A stretch of DNA of 64,000 bases from Erysipelotrichaceae bacterium. GTDB taxonomy: Bacteria; Bacillota_I; Bacilli_A; Erysipelotrichales; Erysipelotrichaceae. The notes under the pieces were generated by a model, which made no database searches, was not told the DNA's origin, and saw only the letters and a program-made list of their open reading frames with translations. Where the stretch lies: assembly GCA_012513225.1 (NCBI GenBank), contig JAAZCQ010000037.1, forward strand, positions 1 to 64,000, written 5' to 3'. Below, in pieces: positions 44,392 through 52,624 of this stretch; positions within the stretch are counted from its first letter, which is position 1, and every line of letters begins with the position of its first letter. The translations under genes and the position numbers were made by a program.

Positions 44392-44847
44392 TTAATATAA
44401 TTTAACTTCACAAAATTTCTTTTGTTGTTTATTGGAGAACCATAAACCAAAAATCAATATAAGTAGTGAAATTAATTTGTATGGTAATCCTGCCCATGGC
44501 AGTGTAATAACTGTAAAGCTAATGCCAATAGCAGCAAAAAATGAAATCACACAAGGAGTACAACCATATGTAAGCATCCCAAATAATACTGCAAATATAG
44601 AGACATTTGAACCTTTAACCTCTTTACCAACTTGTTTTAAAATGTCTTCATGCATTATATATATTTTTGTAGCAATTAATGCCATAACAACATTTAAAAT
44701 AATATGTATTGCCGTAATTAATAATCCCTGTACTTTAATCATTTCAATATATGACATATTTAAATAATCAATCATAAAAAAGATTATTAAATATACAACT
44801 AATACCAACCCTCTTGTAATATTTTCTTTATTTAATATAGTTTTCAT
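44392..44847 (-). CDS. Small polytopic membrane protein with an intramembrane CTPC motif
   Basis: Not recognised. The product has 151 residues and four hydrophobic segments at about 12-28, 38-60, 83-115 and 122-140. Between the second and third is a charged loop (MHEDILKQVGKEVKG). The third segment carries YGCTPCVISFF, a CxxC pair within or at the edge of the membrane, which recalls small thiol or metal-handling membrane proteins such as MerT-like or vitamin-K-reductase-like families, without a clear match. It is a single gene ended by a repeat-type terminator. Confidence 0.7.
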   Translation of the reverse strand: MKTILNKENITRGLVLVVYLIIFFMIDYLNMSYIEMIKVQGLLITAIHIILNVVMALIATKIYIMHEDILKQVGKEVKGSNVSIFAVLFGMLTYGCTPCVISFFAAIGISFTVITLPWAGLPYKLISLLILIFGLWFSNKQQKKFCEVKLY

Positions 44848-44902
44848 GAATTAACTATATAAATATATAAAATTTATAACAATACATATGCTCTAAAATA
44901 AT

Positions 44903-45226
44903 TTACTTATCTTCATTTGCTGGAAGATAATATATTTCTTCACCATCTTTTGTAAGCATATAATTTCCTCTTGCATAACTTTGAACATAATCAGGATCTT
45001 CTAATTTTTCTTTTTGAGAAGTAAGGTATAAATTTTCATCTTGAATTTCTCTAAGTTGTACTTCTACTTTTGCAAGTTGACTTCTTAACTGTATGGTTGT
45101 ATATACTTCTTTTATAACTCTATATGAAAAATATATGCCAAGAGCAAATAGCATCAATAAAAACAATTTAAATATTGGAGTTAATTGCTTTTTTTTCTTT
45201 TTAACTTCTTTTCTTGTTGTACTCAT
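44903..45226 (-). CDS. divIC: Septum formation initiator DivIC (FtsB-like)
   Basis: Bitopic cell-division protein of 107 residues. A basic N-terminal tail (KEVKKKKKQ) is followed by one membrane segment at about 18-38, an extracytoplasmic coiled coil (about 45-75, LRSQLAKVEVQLREIQDE), and the conserved end YVQSYARGNYMLTKDGE. It pairs with FtsL and DivIB at the septum. It follows rqcP, as in Bacillus, but the sporulation genes yabP and yabQ found between them there are absent. Confidence 0.9.
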   Translation of the reverse strand: MSTTRKEVKKKKKQLTPIFKLFLLMLFALGIYFSYRVIKEVYTTIQLRSQLAKVEVQLREIQDENLYLTSQKEKLEDPDYVQSYARGNYMLTKDGEEIYYLPANEDK

Positions 45227-45274
45227 TTATATTCCTTCTTTGTATTCATTATTATAACTTTTTTTTAAGTTTAA

Positions 45275-45535
45275 TCAATCTTTAATAAACTCATCACTAA
45301 TTATTTCATATGAGTCTTTAGCTTCTTCTTTTCTTTTAACATCACCTATATCTAATACTTTTACAACTACTTTTCTATTTCCAAAAGTTATAGATACAAT
45401 ATCATCTACCTTAACCTTATGAGATGGCTTAACTACTTTCCCATTAATTTCTATTCTATCATTTAAAGCTAGTTCTTTAGAAACTGTTCTTCTCTTTAAT
45501 ATCCTAGAGACTTTTAAAAATTTATCAATTCTCAT
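45275..45535 (-). CDS. rqcP: S4-domain ribosome quality control protein RqcP (YabO)
   Basis: RNA-binding protein of 86 residues that helps RqcH add alanine tails on stalled 50S subunits. The S4 domain spans MRIDKFLKVSRILKRRT to DIVSITFG. ATG 45535 is chosen over the GTG at 45547 because family members begin MRxDKFLK and because AGGGG then has workable spacing. The start overlaps the mfd stop by 11 bases. pth-mfd-rqcP-divIC follows Bacillus order. Confidence 0.93.
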   Translation of the reverse strand: MRIDKFLKVSRILKRRTVSKELALNDRIEINGKVVKPSHKVKVDDIVSITFGNRKVVVKVLDIGDVKRKEEAKDSYEIISDEFIKD

Positions 45536-48500
45536 TAAGAGCTTCACCCCTTTTTTCTATTACTTCAAATACTGTTTTTAATGTATCATTATTTTTTGGA
45601 ATTCTTACAATAATCTTATTATCCGTATATTTTAAGGTAATATCTTTACTTATATGAGTAAATAATTCAAATAATTTAACTCCATTTACCTTACTAGAAA
45701 ATTCTTTTGAAAATACAATTTCAGAAATATTTTTAATTTCTCTATACTTTTCTATATCATCATCTTGTATTAATATATCTAGTTTCTTTTTATCAAATAA
45801 TGAAGAAACAACTTTGGGAAGTTTTCCATATTCATCAATAATCTTGTTTTTATAATTTTCAAGATCTTTTATATTGTCTAGTTTATCTATATCTTGATAC
45901 ATATTAATTTTATCATAGTCATCACTAGTAAAATCTTCAGGCAGATATCCTTCTACTGCAACATTTAATACTTCTCTTTCTTCCTTAACTTCTATAACTT
46001 CACCTTTTTGTTCACGTATTGCTTCTTCAAGCATCTCTATATACATATCTATTCCAACTGTATCAATAAACCCTGATTGTTCTGGACCAAGCATATCTCC
46101 AGCACCTCTAATTGTTAAATCTCTCATAGCAATTTTATATCCACTACCAAGTTGAGCAAATTCTTTAATAGCTTTTAATCGTTTTGATGCTATTTCACTT
46201 AATTCTTTTCTGGCTGGAATCATTAAATAAGCATATGCAACCCTATCTGATCTGCCAACTCTACCCTTTATTTGATAAAGTTGTGACAATCCAAATCTAT
46301 CCGCATTTTCAATAATAATAGTATTAGCATTAGGTATATCAATTCCTGTTTCAATGATTGTTGTGCAAACTAATACATTAATTTCATTTGCAGTATATTT
46401 AATCATAACATCTTCAATATCATCTCTATTCATTTGTCCATGAGCAACCTGAACCTTTGCTGTTTTAACTAAGTTTTGAATTTTTCTTGCAGTGTTATAT
46501 ATCTCTTCAACATTATTTAATAGGTAAAACACTTGTCCATCTCGAGCAAGTTCTCTTTCTATTACTTCTTTTATTAAACTTTGATTTTTTTCAACTACAT
46601 ATGTTTGTACAGGATATCTATTATCTGGAGGTGTTTCTAACTGAGATAATTGTCTTATTCCAATTAAAGACATTTGTAAAGTTCTTGGTATTGGAGTTGC
46701 AGATAGTGATAACACATCTACACTTACTTTTAATTCTTTTATTTTTTCTTTGTGTTCTACACCAAATCTTTGTTCCTCATCAATTATAAGTAATCCTAAA
46801 TCAAAAAACTTTATGTCTTTACTAAGTATTCTATGAGTGCCGATTAATATATCTACTTTTCCTTCTTTTAATTCCTTTATTATCTTTTTTTGTTCACTCA
46901 CTAAAACAAATCTATTTAAAACCCTTATATTAACTGGATAATTTTTAAATCTTTTTTCAAATGTTTTATAGTGCTGTTGTGAAAGTATAGTTGTAGGACA
47001 TAAAAATGCAACTTGTTTGTTTTCCCCTACTGCCTTAAAAGCAGCTCTTATTGCAACTTCTGTTTTCCCAAAGCCTACATCTCCACATAAAAGTCTATCC
47101 ATAGGTTTACTTGATTGCATATCATTTTTTACATCTATAACTGCTTGTTTTTGATCAGGAGTTAATTCATATTCAAAGTCCTTTTCAAAATCCTCTTGAT
47201 ATGCGCTATCTTCTTTATATTTATAACCAATAAGATTTTCTCTTTGTGAATATAAATTAACTAATCTTTCTGCAATCTGAGTAACATTTTCTTTAATTGT
47301 CTTTTTAGTATTTGCCCATTCATTAGAGCCTAATTTATTTAATTTTGGTACTATTCCTTCTCTAGATACAAATTTTCTTATTAATCTAAATTGTTCTAAA
47401 GGAACTAAAAGTTCTGTGTTACCTCTATAAACTACTTTTAAAAAGTCTCTATGCAGTCCTTGTACTTGCCTTGTTTCAATACCTATGTATTGACCTACTC
47501 CATGTGTATTATGAACAATATAGTCACCTGGATTTAAATCTTGATATTTATTTATTATTTCTGCATTTTTAAATTTATTGCTATATTTTGAAATTGTAGC
47601 TTTCACTTCAAAAAGTTCAGTAGATGTTACTACACTAAAGCCTTCTATATTAGCTCTAAATCCTTGAAAAATAGATCCAAAGTAAATATTAATACCATCA
47701 ATAATTGCTTCATCATTTAATATTAAATTGTATGGTTTATCTAGTTCAATACAAACATCAATAACTTTTTTAATTTCCTTGTCATTTAAAAACATTATAA
47801 TTTTTTTCTCATCTTTTAATAATATTTTTATAAGACTATCTAAATTATCTTTAGGTAAATCAATTTCTTCTATATTTGATATATTTTTTCCAAAAGAATC
47901 ATTAATTACAATATGTTTTTTTGGAATAATCCTATAATAATCATGCATTAAAGAATATCTAGGTAACCATTTATTTTCTTGAACTAATTCTTGTACATAA
48001 ATTGTTGTTTCTTCTAGTAATCTATGTAAAGTAGAACTAACTTGTTCATCACTTTCCATAATAATTAATGGATCATTTATATAATCAAATAAAGAACCTG
48101 TTTTTTCTAACAAAGAATAATACATATAAAGTCTATTTTCTTTTATATGATTTTTTATATAATCTAAATCTTGATCTATTCTAGACACTAAAGAAATATT
48201 GTTATTATTTTTCAATAATTCTTCACTTCTTTTAACAATTTCTTCTATATCTTTTTCACTGAATAATATATCACTTGCTGGTATACACAATACTTCATCA
48301 ATTTGATTAATTGTTTTTTGGGTATTAATATCAAAAAATCTTATACTATCAATTACTGTATCAAAAAATTCTATTCTTATTGGATATTCGTAATTCATTG
48401 AATAAAAATCAACAATTCCTCCCCTACTAGCAAAATATAAAGGTTGATCTATATGTGATACTTGACTATATCCACTAGAAAGAAGCAAATGTTTTAAATC

Positions 48501-48932
48501 ACTAATACTAATTTCTTGATTTGTAGATAATTTAATACATTTTTCTTTAAATAATTCTATTCTTGGTAGCTGTCTTATTAAAGCTGCTACATGAGTTACT
48601 ATTATTTTATTGTCATCTTGAGTTAATTTATATAAGGTTTCTATTTTTGAAGCTGTATTTTCTGGAGAAGAGGCTATGGCTTCAACTCTTAAAGATTCTT
48701 CAACATTAAATAATAAAGAGTCTTCAGGTAATAATGAATTAATTCTTTCAAATAGTCTTTGTGCATTATATAAATTGTTTTTCACTATTAAAATAGGTCT
48801 TTTATTGACCTTATAACTTGATGCAATAATTAGTGCTTCTTCAATTAAAGAAAATGAAGAAAACCCATCCTCATTATTAAGACTTTTTACTGCAGGATTA
48901 TCTTTTAATAACTCTAATATTTTATTGACCAT
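45525..48932 (-). CDS. mfd: Transcription-repair coupling factor Mfd
   Basis: A 1135-residue SF2 translocase that removes stalled RNA polymerase and recruits UvrA. The UvrB-like N-terminal region occupies about 1-330. The RNA-polymerase-interacting domain near 465-530 begins at LNPGDYIVHNTHGVGQY. The helicase has Walker A GDVGFGKTEVA near 630, DEEQRFG near 730, and the translocation motif TRG-like region after 880. The C-terminal domain ends in a Lys/Asp-rich stretch. It overlaps pth by 11 bases at its start. Confidence 0.97.
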   Translation of the reverse strand: MVNKILELLKDNPAVKSLNNEDGFSSFSLIEEALIIASSYKVNKRPILIVKNNLYNAQRLFERINSLLPEDSLLFNVEESLRVEAIASSPENTASKIETLYKLTQDDNKIIVTHVAALIRQLPRIELFKEKCIKLSTNQEISISDLKHLLLSSGYSQVSHIDQPLYFASRGGIVDFYSMNYEYPIRIEFFDTVIDSIRFFDINTQKTINQIDEVLCIPASDILFSEKDIEEIVKRSEELLKNNNNISLVSRIDQDLDYIKNHIKENRLYMYYSLLEKTGSLFDYINDPLIIMESDEQVSSTLHRLLEETTIYVQELVQENKWLPRYSLMHDYYRIIPKKHIVINDSFGKNISNIEEIDLPKDNLDSLIKILLKDEKKIIMFLNDKEIKKVIDVCIELDKPYNLILNDEAIIDGINIYFGSIFQGFRANIEGFSVVTSTELFEVKATISKYSNKFKNAEIINKYQDLNPGDYIVHNTHGVGQYIGIETRQVQGLHRDFLKVVYRGNTELLVPLEQFRLIRKFVSREGIVPKLNKLGSNEWANTKKTIKENVTQIAERLVNLYSQRENLIGYKYKEDSAYQEDFEKDFEYELTPDQKQAVIDVKNDMQSSKPMDRLLCGDVGFGKTEVAIRAAFKAVGENKQVAFLCPTTILSQQHYKTFEKRFKNYPVNIRVLNRFVLVSEQKKIIKELKEGKVDILIGTHRILSKDIKFFDLGLLIIDEEQRFGVEHKEKIKELKVSVDVLSLSATPIPRTLQMSLIGIRQLSQLETPPDNRYPVQTYVVEKNQSLIKEVIERELARDGQVFYLLNNVEEIYNTARKIQNLVKTAKVQVAHGQMNRDDIEDVMIKYTANEINVLVCTTIIETGIDIPNANTIIIENADRFGLSQLYQIKGRVGRSDRVAYAYLMIPARKELSEIASKRLKAIKEFAQLGSGYKIAMRDLTIRGAGDMLGPEQSGFIDTVGIDMYIEMLEEAIREQKGEVIEVKEEREVLNVAVEGYLPEDFTSDDYDKINMYQDIDKLDNIKDLENYKNKIIDEYGKLPKVVSSLFDKKKLDILIQDDDIEKYREIKNISEIVFSKEFSSKVNGVKLFELFTHISKDITLKYTDNKIIVRIPKNNDTLKTVFEVIEKRGEALNEN

Positions 48933-49488
48933 TTTTATTATATCTACTCATTACAATTTCAATTGGATTACTTATAAAATCAATTGCAGCCTCACTCGCG
49001 GTTTCAATTGAATTTTCAAATACTTCTAAGTCTTCTTTTTTTACTTTTCCTAATACATAGTCTGCTGTAGGTATTTGTTTATCATTATCAATTCCTATTC
49101 TAATTCTAGGAATATCTTGGGTATGTAGTAAATCAATGATATTTTTCATGCCTTTTTGACCACCTGCTGACCCTTTTGTTCTTATTCTAATTTTTCCAAC
49201 TGGTAAATCTAAATCATCATGTATAACTAATATATCTTCTTTGTTTATTTTGTAATAGTTAACTACTTGAATAACTGCTTCACCAGATAAATTCATATAT
49301 GTTTGTGGCTTAACAAGAATGACTTGTTCATTTTTATGCTTAAAAGTACATATTAAAGATTTAAATTTATTTTGAGATACTTTAACATTTAATTTTTCTT
49401 CAATTTTATCCATAACCATAAAACCACAATTATGTCTTGTTTTTTCATATTTTAAACCAGGATTTCCTAGTCCTATAATTAACTTCAT
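48922..49488 (-). CDS. pth: Peptidyl-tRNA hydrolase
   Basis: Releases tRNA from prematurely dropped peptidyl-tRNA. It has 188 residues, with GLGNPGLKYEKTRHNCGFM at the N-terminus (catalytic His in TRHN), the KPQTYMNLSG segment near 60, and DDLDLPVGKIRIR near 93. The start overlaps the upstream gene's stop by 4 bases (ATGA). It is placed before mfd as in Bacillus. Confidence 0.97.
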   Translation of the reverse strand: MKLIIGLGNPGLKYEKTRHNCGFMVMDKIEEKLNVKVSQNKFKSLICTFKHKNEQVILVKPQTYMNLSGEAVIQVVNYYKINKEDILVIHDDLDLPVGKIRIRTKGSAGGQKGMKNIIDLLHTQDIPRIRIGIDNDKQIPTADYVLGKVKKEDLEVFENSIETASEAAIDFISNPIEIVMSRYNKNGQ

Positions 49489-50237
49489 TTTTCTTCCTCT
49501 TTTAAATAGTCATTTAGATTTAACTCTTCAATAAACCTATTACCAATTACCGTTTCTTTATAATTATACAAATCTTCTTTTAAATCATTAAATTTTTCTT
49601 TTTCATTTTCATCTATGTATATTTTAGCTAAAACAATTGTTACTATACTTTTATAAATTCCTATTAATTTTTTATTATAATAGTATTCACTATAATTACC
49701 CTCTAATACATTTTCAAAAAAATTCTTTCCTAAATCATCTTCTTTAAAGTAGTATTTTTGATTTGACTCATATATTTTATATATTAGAGTTTCATTTATA
49801 TCCTCTTTTATAGTAAATAGATTGTTTAACTGTTTCATTATATCTATTTTATTATTACTATAAAGTGTATTTTGAGATGCAAGTAGGTAATAATAAATAG
49901 AATCTTCATTATTTTCAATACTATATCCTTTTTTATTTGTACTTAAAAGATTATTGAAATTAATCTTTTTTGATTCTTCAACTACTTCATCATACCTTCC
50001 ATAATATATTAAGCCCCAAACTTTTACTATTCTTCCTTTATTTAAAAATTCATTATCATTTATTGTATTTATAAAATTTTCTATGTTTTCAAAAAATACT
50101 TCTTTACCATTAAATGTTTTTACTACATTAATTAATTTTTTTGATCTATTATTTCTTTTACTTAACTTAAGAATGTTAAAAAACATTATTCCAATTATTA
50201 TTAAACTTATGTAATAAATTATATTATTTATATTCAT
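49485..50237 (-). CDS. Uncharacterised membrane-anchored helical protein upstream of pth
   Basis: Not recognised. The product has 250 residues: one N-terminal membrane segment at about 6-24, a basic stretch (KLSKRNNRSKK), then a helical cytoplasmic domain rich in Asn, Tyr and Glu, with a pattern of alternating helices that would suit TPR-like repeats (RIVKVWGLIYYGRYDEVVEE). ATG 50237 is chosen because TTGGAGG precedes it; the longer start would contain that site. It is the first gene of the pth-mfd-rqcP-divIC unit and is divergent from the D,D-peptidase gene. Confidence 0.7.
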   Translation of the reverse strand: MNINNIIYYISLIIIGIMFFNILKLSKRNNRSKKLINVVKTFNGKEVFFENIENFINTINDNEFLNKGRIVKVWGLIYYGRYDEVVEESKKINFNNLLSTNKKGYSIENNEDSIYYYLLASQNTLYSNNKIDIMKQLNNLFTIKEDINETLIYKIYESNQKYYFKEDDLGKNFFENVLEGNYSEYYYNKKLIGIYKSIVTIVLAKIYIDENEKEKFNDLKEDLYNYKETVIGNRFIEELNLNDYLKEEEK

Positions 50238-50281
50238 AAAAGCCTCCAATATCAAATATTATAACCCAAATTAATTCTATA

Positions 50282-50290
50282 TGTTATAAT
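50282..50290 (+). promoter_or_regulatory. Extended -10 promoter for the D,D-peptidase gene
   Basis: TGTTATAAT matches the extended -10 pattern TGnTATAAT. It lies 21 bases before the ATG with GGAGG in between. No good -35 is present, as usual for extended -10 promoters. Confidence 0.6.
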
Positions 50291-50310
50291 TCAAAAGACT
50301 GGAGGTAAAT

Positions 50311-51120
50311 ATGAATAAAATAATATTATTACTTTGCTTTATTTTATTTATTTTTATTACTATAGGGATTGGATATAGATTTATTAACAAGGAGTCTGAT
50401 CAAGTTGAACCTATAATTCAAGAAGAAGAAGTTATTATTGATGATGTTAAACCTATAGATACAGAAATTCCTGCTGATACTGATATTATAGATAATAGTA
50501 CTATTGAAGATAATGAAATTATGGAGCCCGAAAAAATCTATGATAATGATGTTTTTACAGATTTAAACAGTATTTTATTATTAGTTAATAAAACTCATCC
50601 ATTGCCAAAAGATTATGTACCAAGTGATCTAGTTAAGCCTAATGTAAAATCAAATAAAAGTGGTTTGTCTCTTAGAAAAGAAGCTACTCTTGCATTAGAA
50701 AAAATGTTTGAAGGTGCATTAGAAGATAATATTACTTTAGTATTAGGTTCGTCTTATAGATCTTACTCATATCAGACAACATTATATAATAATTATGTTG
50801 CAAAAGATGGTGAAGAAAAGGCAAATAGATATAGTGCAAAACCTGGTACTTCTGAGCATCAAACAGGTCTTGCTGTTGATATAAGTGATGCAAGTGGGGC
50901 AAATTATCTTAAAAGAAGCTTTAAAGATACTAGTGAAGGTATATGGTTAAAAGAAAATGCTCATCTTTATGGTTTTATATTAAGATATGCAGAGGAAAAA
51001 GAAGAAATAACTGGATATATGTTTGAACCATGGCATTTTAGATATGTAGGTATAGAAGAAGCTACAAAAATTTATGAATCTAACTTGACTTTTGAAGAGT
51101 ATTATAATTTATTAGACTAA
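50311..51120 (+). CDS. M15B-family D-alanyl-D-alanine carboxypeptidase (VanY-type)
   Basis: Membrane-anchored wall peptidase of 269 residues. A membrane segment at about 4-22 is followed by an acidic linker of about 60 residues (EPIIQEEEVIIDD), which places the enzyme well above the membrane. The catalytic domain has SSYRSYSYQ at about 146-154, metal ligands His and Asp in SEHQTGLAVDIS, and the last His in EPWHFRYVG. It removes the terminal D-Ala of stem peptides. Vancomycin resistance is not implied: there is no VanS/R/H/A gene here. Confidence 0.93.
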   Translation: MNKIILLLCFILFIFITIGIGYRFINKESDQVEPIIQEEEVIIDDVKPIDTEIPADTDIIDNSTIEDNEIMEPEKIYDNDVFTDLNSILLLVNKTHPLPKDYVPSDLVKPNVKSNKSGLSLRKEATLALEKMFEGALEDNITLVLGSSYRSYSYQTTLYNNYVAKDGEEKANRYSAKPGTSEHQTGLAVDISDASGANYLKRSFKDTSEGIWLKENAHLYGFILRYAEEKEEITGYMFEPWHFRYVGIEEATKIYESNLTFEEYYNLLD

Positions 51121-51138
51121 AATTTAAAATAATTAAAT

Positions 51139-51183
51139 AAAAAATGCTAAAGATAGTTATTAAACTATATTCAGCATTTTTTT
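51139..51183. terminator. Bidirectional terminator between D,D-peptidase and bacterioferritin genes
   Basis: AAAAAATGCT and AGCATTTTTT pair perfectly, with an inner ATAGTT/AACTAT hairpin. A and T runs on both sides serve both convergent genes. Confidence 0.85.
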
Positions 51184-51204
51184 AATACTAGAAAATATAT
51201 AACC

Positions 51205-51672
51205 TTATAATACTTGTGTAGTTAAGAAAATTGGAAGTGTCATATGCTCAATTTGATCTTGTAACTCTTCAATTTCATCCATATGACGATCTTCATCATT
51301 TAGAATTTGTAGAAGAATATCTCTTGTTGCATAATCTCTTAGTTCTCCAGCTACTGCAATTGCATCATTATAAGCCTGGATTGCACCCTCTTCAGCAATA
51401 CGATCATTTTCTACTTGTGTAGCAACTTCTCTACCAATATGAATATCATTTAAACTAGATACAACTGGTGTTCCTCCAAGGAACAGAATTCTTCCAATAA
51501 GTTTTTCAGCATGCCTCATTTCTTCAATAGCTCTGTTTTCAAAGCTTTGATGCAACTTACCATAACCCCAATCTTCGCACATTTCCGCATGAACAATGTA
51601 CTGGTTGATTGCAGTTAACTCATCAGCAAGTAAAGAATTCAAAATTTCAATTAATTTAGGATCTCCCTTCAT
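51205..51672 (-). CDS. bfr: Bacterioferritin
   Basis: Iron-storage 24-mer subunit of 155 residues. Ferroxidase ligands fall at the classical positions E18, E51, H54, E94, E127 and H130, and M52 (IEEMRHAEK) is the haem-axial Met, so dimer-interface haem is likely. ATG 51672 is chosen because AAAGGAG precedes it and because the residue numbers then match E. coli Bfr exactly. A promoter about 190 bases upstream gives a long untranslated leader. It stands alone, without the bacterioferritin-associated ferredoxin seen in proteobacteria. Confidence 0.96.
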   Translation of the reverse strand: MKGDPKLIEILNSLLADELTAINQYIVHAEMCEDWGYGKLHQSFENRAIEEMRHAEKLIGRILFLGGTPVVSSLNDIHIGREVATQVENDRIAEEGAIQAYNDAIAVAGELRDYATRDILLQILNDEDRHMDEIEELQDQIEHMTLPIFLTTQVL

Positions 51673-51860
51673 AAAAATAACTCCTTTCATTTTTTTTATG
51701 ATAATTAATATTTAAGGCAGTAATAAGAGCAAACTATCTTTTCTATGCCTATTTAACAATTTTTAATAAAATTTATCTAATTATGAAACAATTAAAAAAT
51801 AAAATCTTAGATACCATAATAAATTAAAATTAACTACTAAATAACGCTTTCTATAAATAT

Positions 51861-51888
51861 ATTATATAATTTTTATAAAGTCCGTCAA
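51861..51888 (-). promoter_or_regulatory. Sigma-A promoter of bfr
   Basis: On the minus strand TTGACG (complement of 51883-51888) and TATAAT (complement of 51861-51866) are separated by 16 bases. The predicted start near 51855 gives a leader of about 183 bases before the bfr ATG, long enough for a regulatory structure. Confidence 0.7.
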
Positions 51889-52027
51889 CTAACAATCAAT
51901 CCTTATATTTCATGTACAATTAAATATAAAATATATATTATTATAGATATCAATTATATTTATTATTGATAAATATTATAATTAATTTATAATTTGTTTT
52001 TATTATCTTAATATTTATCCATTTTTA

Positions 52028-52056
52028 TTGACTTTTATCACTCGTTTTTGTATTAT
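52028..52056 (+). promoter_or_regulatory. Sigma-A promoter of rpmH-rnpA
   Basis: TTGACT (52028-52033) and TATTAT (52051-52056) are spaced by exactly 17 bases. The predicted start near 52063 gives a leader of about 41 bases with GGAGGTG at 52091-52097. Confidence 0.8.
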
Positions 52057-52103
52057 AAACTAGCATTGTTCGATTATTGTATAAAATACTGGAGGTGCTA
52101 TCG

Positions 52104-52238
52104 ATGAAAAGAACATATCAACCAAGCAAGAGAAAACACCAAAAGACGCATGGTTTTAGAGCACGTATGGAAACAGTAGGTGGACGTAAAGTACTTGCTA
52201 GACGTCGTGCTAAAGGAAGAAAGGTTTTATCTGCTTAG
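52104..52238 (+). CDS. rpmH: 50S ribosomal protein L34
   Basis: A 44-residue, very basic ribosomal protein, identified by [18 protein letters not shown] and the end [12 protein letters not shown]. The length is exactly that of most bacteria. GGAGGTG lies 6 bases before the ATG. It is first in rpmH-rnpA-yidC-khpB. A compact terminator hairpin begins in its stop codon, which would reduce transcription of rnpA relative to the ribosomal protein. Confidence 0.98.
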   Translation: MKRTYQPSKRKHQKTHGFRARMETVGGRKVLARRRAKGRKVLSA

Positions 52239-52261
52239 GTCACCTAAATGGTGGCTTTTTT
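52237..52261 (+). terminator. Attenuating terminator between rpmH and rnpA
   Basis: AGGTCACC and GGTGGCTT pair (two wobbles) around TAAAT, followed by six T residues. It overlaps the rpmH stop. Since rnpA begins 10 bases later with no promoter of its own visible, this is most likely a partial terminator that sets the ratio of L34 to RNase P protein. Confidence 0.7.
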
Positions 52262-52270
52262 ATTAATTGT

Positions 52271-52603
52271 ATGAAAGAAAAATTTAGAATAAAAAAGAAT
52301 GAGGAATTTCAAGAAATTATTAGTAAAAAAAAATCAAAAGCTAATAAGTGTTTTGTAGTTTATTATTCAAAAAAATCTAAGGAATATGCTAGAATTGGAA
52401 TTTCAGTAGGAAAAAAACTTGGATCTGCAGTAGAAAGAAATTTATATAAAAGAAGATTAAGGATGATGATACAAGAAATATTTGACTTTTATAATTATCC
52501 ATATGACATTATTATAATTATAAGAAATGGATTCAAATCCAATTCTTATGAACAAAATAAAAACTTCTTGGAAAATATACTTAAAACTAGTACAATTAAA
52601 TAG
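52271..52603 (+). CDS. rnpA: Ribonuclease P protein component
   Basis: A 110-residue basic protein that assists the RNase P RNA in tRNA 5' maturation. The conserved motif SVGKKLGSAVERNLYKRRLR is split here as GISVGKKLGSAVERN and YKRRLRMM (about 47-72). No Shine-Dalgarno sequence is seen before the ATG at 52271; the preceding bases are T-rich terminator tail. Translation may be weak or coupled. It is followed by yidC after 21 bases. Confidence 0.96.
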   Translation: MKEKFRIKKNEEFQEIISKKKSKANKCFVVYYSKKSKEYARIGISVGKKLGSAVERNLYKRRLRMMIQEIFDFYNYPYDIIIIIRNGFKSNSYEQNKNFLENILKTSTIK

Positions 52604-52624
52604 CATGTAAAATAGGAGAAAAAT

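Larger units (their letters stand above)
51673..52103. other. 430-base AT-rich gap between bfr and rpmH with opposed promoters
   Basis: No gene of its own. The left half is the bfr leader with a hairpin AGGCA/TGCCT around 51714-51749. The bfr promoter lies at 51861-51888. About 130 bases of nearly pure A/T follow, and the rpmH promoter is at 52028-52056. Only one poor DnaA-box-like sequence (TTATCCATT) is seen, so this gap is not the origin. Confidence 0.6.

Noticed and set aside
45275-45547. GTG 45547 as rqcP start
   Set aside because: The ribosome binding site would touch the codon, and family members start at the ATG four codons later.
50311-51120. Vancomycin-resistance vanY
   Set aside because: The M15B family also contains ordinary wall carboxypeptidases, and no other van genes are present.
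51673-52103. Origin of replication between bfr and rpmH
   Set aside because: The gap is AT-rich and lies at the strand switch left of rpmH, but it has no exact DnaA box, while the gap before dnaA has four.
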